This document shows, one piece after another, positions 3,925 to 5,476 of a stretch of DNA of 5,476 nucleotides. The translations under genes and the position numbers were made by a program. The stretch is taken from positions 1 to 5,476 of the forward strand of contig DAHVKR010000113.1 in assembly GCA_027320785.1 (NCBI GenBank), in the 5' to 3' direction. A model generated the notes under the pieces. That model was not told the DNA's origin. It saw only the letters and a list, made by a program, of their open reading frames with translations, and searched no databases. Source of the stretch: Bdellovibrionales bacterium (GTDB lineage Bacteria; Bdellovibrionota; Bdellovibrionia; Bdellovibrionales; Bdellovibrionaceae). Numbering within the stretch: position 1 is the stretch's first letter; every line of letters starts with the position of its first letter.

Positions 3925-5476
3925 TCACTTCACAATTTCTTTAAGTCGAGCTTGAGCCTGAGCCCAAGCTTGAGTGTTTGGAACGGCACCTTGAGCAAAA
4001 TCAGGTCGTCCGCCACCCTTGCCTCCCATCACAAGGGCGAGTTCTTTCAAAATTTCTCCTGCTTTGATTTTATTTGAGAGATCTTTTGAAACGCTCACGA
4101 GTAGAGGCGAGCTGCCATCACCTTTTCCAAGTAGGACGACAACGCCGCTTTGTAATTTATTTTTAACTTGATCTGACACTTGAGCTAAAATTTCGCGGTC
4201 TTCAAGGTCTACTTGTGCGGCTACCACATTGGCACTTCCAAGGCGAATAGCGCTACTGACAAGATCTTCAACCGAAACAGAAGAGCCTTTTAATTTTTTA
4301 ATTTCTTTGTCTTTGTCATTCAGTTGAGTTCTCAAATAAAGGATATGTTGAGAAGCTGTGTGAGCTCCTTCAGGGCTGTTTGAAATATACTGAAATGACT
4401 TTGGAAGATTTTCGACTTCTAAAATCTCATCTAATTCTTGAATCGAATGAAGTGCAAATTTAACGGCGGTGTCTGCTGTAACGGCCTCAATACGACGAAC
4501 TCCAGCGCTAACGCCACTTTCTGATACAATCTTGAACATGCGTATTTCAGCGGTATTTTTGACGTGTGTTCCGCCGCAAAGCTCACAGGAGAAGTCTCCC
4601 ATTTTTAACATGCGGACCTCATCTCCATACTTTTCTCCGAATAAAGCCAAAGCCCCAGCTTCAATGGCAGCATCGTATTTCATAACTTGAGGGGTGAGAG
4701 TGTGTCCTTTGGCGATTTCCTCGTTTACGAGAGTTTCAATTTGCGAAATTTCTTTAGACGTCACAGGTTGATGGTGAGTGAAGTCGAAACGAAGGCGAGT
4801 GGGCTCAACAAGAGATCCAGCTTGGGTTACGTGAGTTCCAAGAACTTGTCGTAGAGCTGCATGCATGAGGTGTGTGGCCGAGTGATGGGCTTGAGTGTTT
4901 CGACGTGTTTTGGTGTCTACACTGGACTTTACGACATCACCTATTTTGAGAGTGCCACTTTGCACTTCAATAAAGTGGAGGTGAACATCATTCTTTTTTG
5001 TGCAGTTCGTAACTTGAGCAATTCCACCTTGTGCTTTGAGTTCTCCGACATCACCGACTTGGCCGCCACCTTCTGCATAGAAGGGAGAGGTATCGAGAAT
5101 GGCGATACCAGATTGTCCCTCTGGGATTTCGCTAACGGCTTTTTGCCCATCGGATAGGCCCCAAACTTTTGATGTCGCAGTCAGATTGTCATAGCCCACA
5201 AATTTTGTAGGCTTATGAGTCTTCATCACTTCTTGAGACCAAGAAATCAAGTGAGCTTCAGAGGCCTCAATACCTTTTCCCTTCCAGGAGGCCTGGGAGC
5301 GTTGGCGAGCTTTTTCCATTTCAGCTTCGAATGTTTTTTCATTTACAGAAAAATTTTTCTCTTCAGCCATGAGGCGAGTGAGATCAACTGGGAATCCATA
5401 AGTATCATAGAGCTTGAAAAGAACTTCCCCTGGAACTGTTTTAAGCCCTTGATTGCCTAGGCGTTGCAACTCATGC
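3925..5476 (-). CDS. alaS: Alanine--tRNA ligase (3' part; N-terminal portion beyond the right edge)
   Basis: AlaRS charges tRNA-Ala with alanine in the cytoplasm and hydrolyses mischarged Ser/Gly-tRNA-Ala. The frame is open to the right edge. The visible 516 or so residues cover roughly the last 60% of a protein normally near 880. Numbering from the TTG at 5469: FKLYDTYGFPVDLT (18-31) closes the aminoacylation/tRNA-recognition half. PFYAEGGGQVGD (129-140) opens the editing region. HSATHLMHAALRQVLGTHV (196-214) supplies His196 and His200, and CELCGGTH (295-302) supplies Cys298 and His302, the expected zinc site of the editing domain. A charged segment near 375-395 fits the connecting coiled coil. 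GGKGGGRPDFAQGA (482-495) is the C-Ala domain signature. The stop is TGA at 3925-3927. All editing-site residues that can be checked are present. The catalytic class II motifs are outside the window. Confidence 0.96.
   Translation of the reverse strand, partial: HELQRLGNQGLKTVPGEVLFKLYDTYGFPVDLTRLMAEEKNFSVNEKTFEAEMEKARQRSQASWKGKGIEASEAHLISWSQEVMKTHKPTKFVGYDNLTATSKVWGLSDGQKAVSEIPEGQSGIAILDTSPFYAEGGGQVGDVGELKAQGGIAQVTNCTKKNDVHLHFIEVQSGTLKIGDVVKSSVDTKTRRNTQAHHSATHLMHAALRQVLGTHVTQAGSLVEPTRLRFDFTHHQPVTSKEISQIETLVNEEIAKGHTLTPQVMKYDAAIEAGALALFGEKYGDEVRMLKMGDFSCELCGGTHVKNTAEIRMFKIVSESGVSAGVRRIEAVTADTAVKFALHSIQELDEILEVENLPKSFQYISNSPEGAHTASQHILYLRTQLNDKDKEIKKLKGSSVSVEDLVSSAIRLGSANVVAAQVDLEDREILAQVSDQVKNKLQSGVVVLLGKGDGSSPLLVSVSKDLSNKIKAGEILKELALVMGGKGGGRPDFAQGAVPNTQAWAQAQARLKEIVK

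Noticed and set aside
4469..5460. Open frames antisense to alaS
   Set aside because: They have no ribosome binding sites and no recognisable protein features, and they lie opposite a strongly conserved gene; they are frame shadows.
5452..5469. TTG at 5469 as the real start of alaS
   Set aside because: The frame continues to the window edge, and the visible protein lacks the whole catalytic domain, so the gene simply runs out of the window.

Overview
The window looks like ordinary chromosome from a Gram-negative bacterium of moderate GC content, most likely a Bdellovibrio-like predator (Bdellovibrionota). The main clue is the lipoprotein signal ending in Phe-Gln-Asn-Cys at 3347-3409, a lipobox style I associate with that group. 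The housekeeping proteins (TruA, L13, S9, AlaRS) fit but do not decide it. The assignment is an inference from memory, not a search result.

Layout. Positions 1-403 (+) hold the end of a PhnD-type substrate-binding protein of a phosphate/phosphonate ABC importer. It converges, 12 bases away, on a free-standing PPC/DUF296-domain gene (416-820, -). A 107-base divergent spacer follows, then truA (928-1707, +; tRNA pseudouridine synthase), rplM (1736-2206, +; L13) and rpsI (2221-2625, +; S9). A strong terminator built on a perfect 21-bp inverted repeat (2644-2691) ends this unit. A structured leader of about 100 bases precedes a small exported protein of unknown function (2799-3197, +), which has its own terminator (3240-3269). 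Next is a cysteine-rich lipoprotein (3347-3889, +). It converges on the 3' part of alaS (3925-5476, -), whose N-terminal half lies beyond the right edge.

How it fits together. truA, rplM and rpsI are translation genes in one direction. A perfect TTGACA in the last codons of truA suggests that the ribosomal pair also has its own promoter. alaS is a translation gene too but is transcribed separately. The two exported proteins between the ribosomal unit and alaS are separate units of unknown role. The exported protein at 2799 has the U-ending codon bias of the ribosomal genes, so it may be abundant.

I see no CRISPR array, mobile element, tRNA, rRNA or defence system. The points most worth a second look are the structured leader and its unknown exported protein, the cysteine-rich lipoprotein, the isolated PPC-domain protein, and the promoter and RNA-structure signals around rplM-rpsI. 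No spacer exceeds 300 bases.
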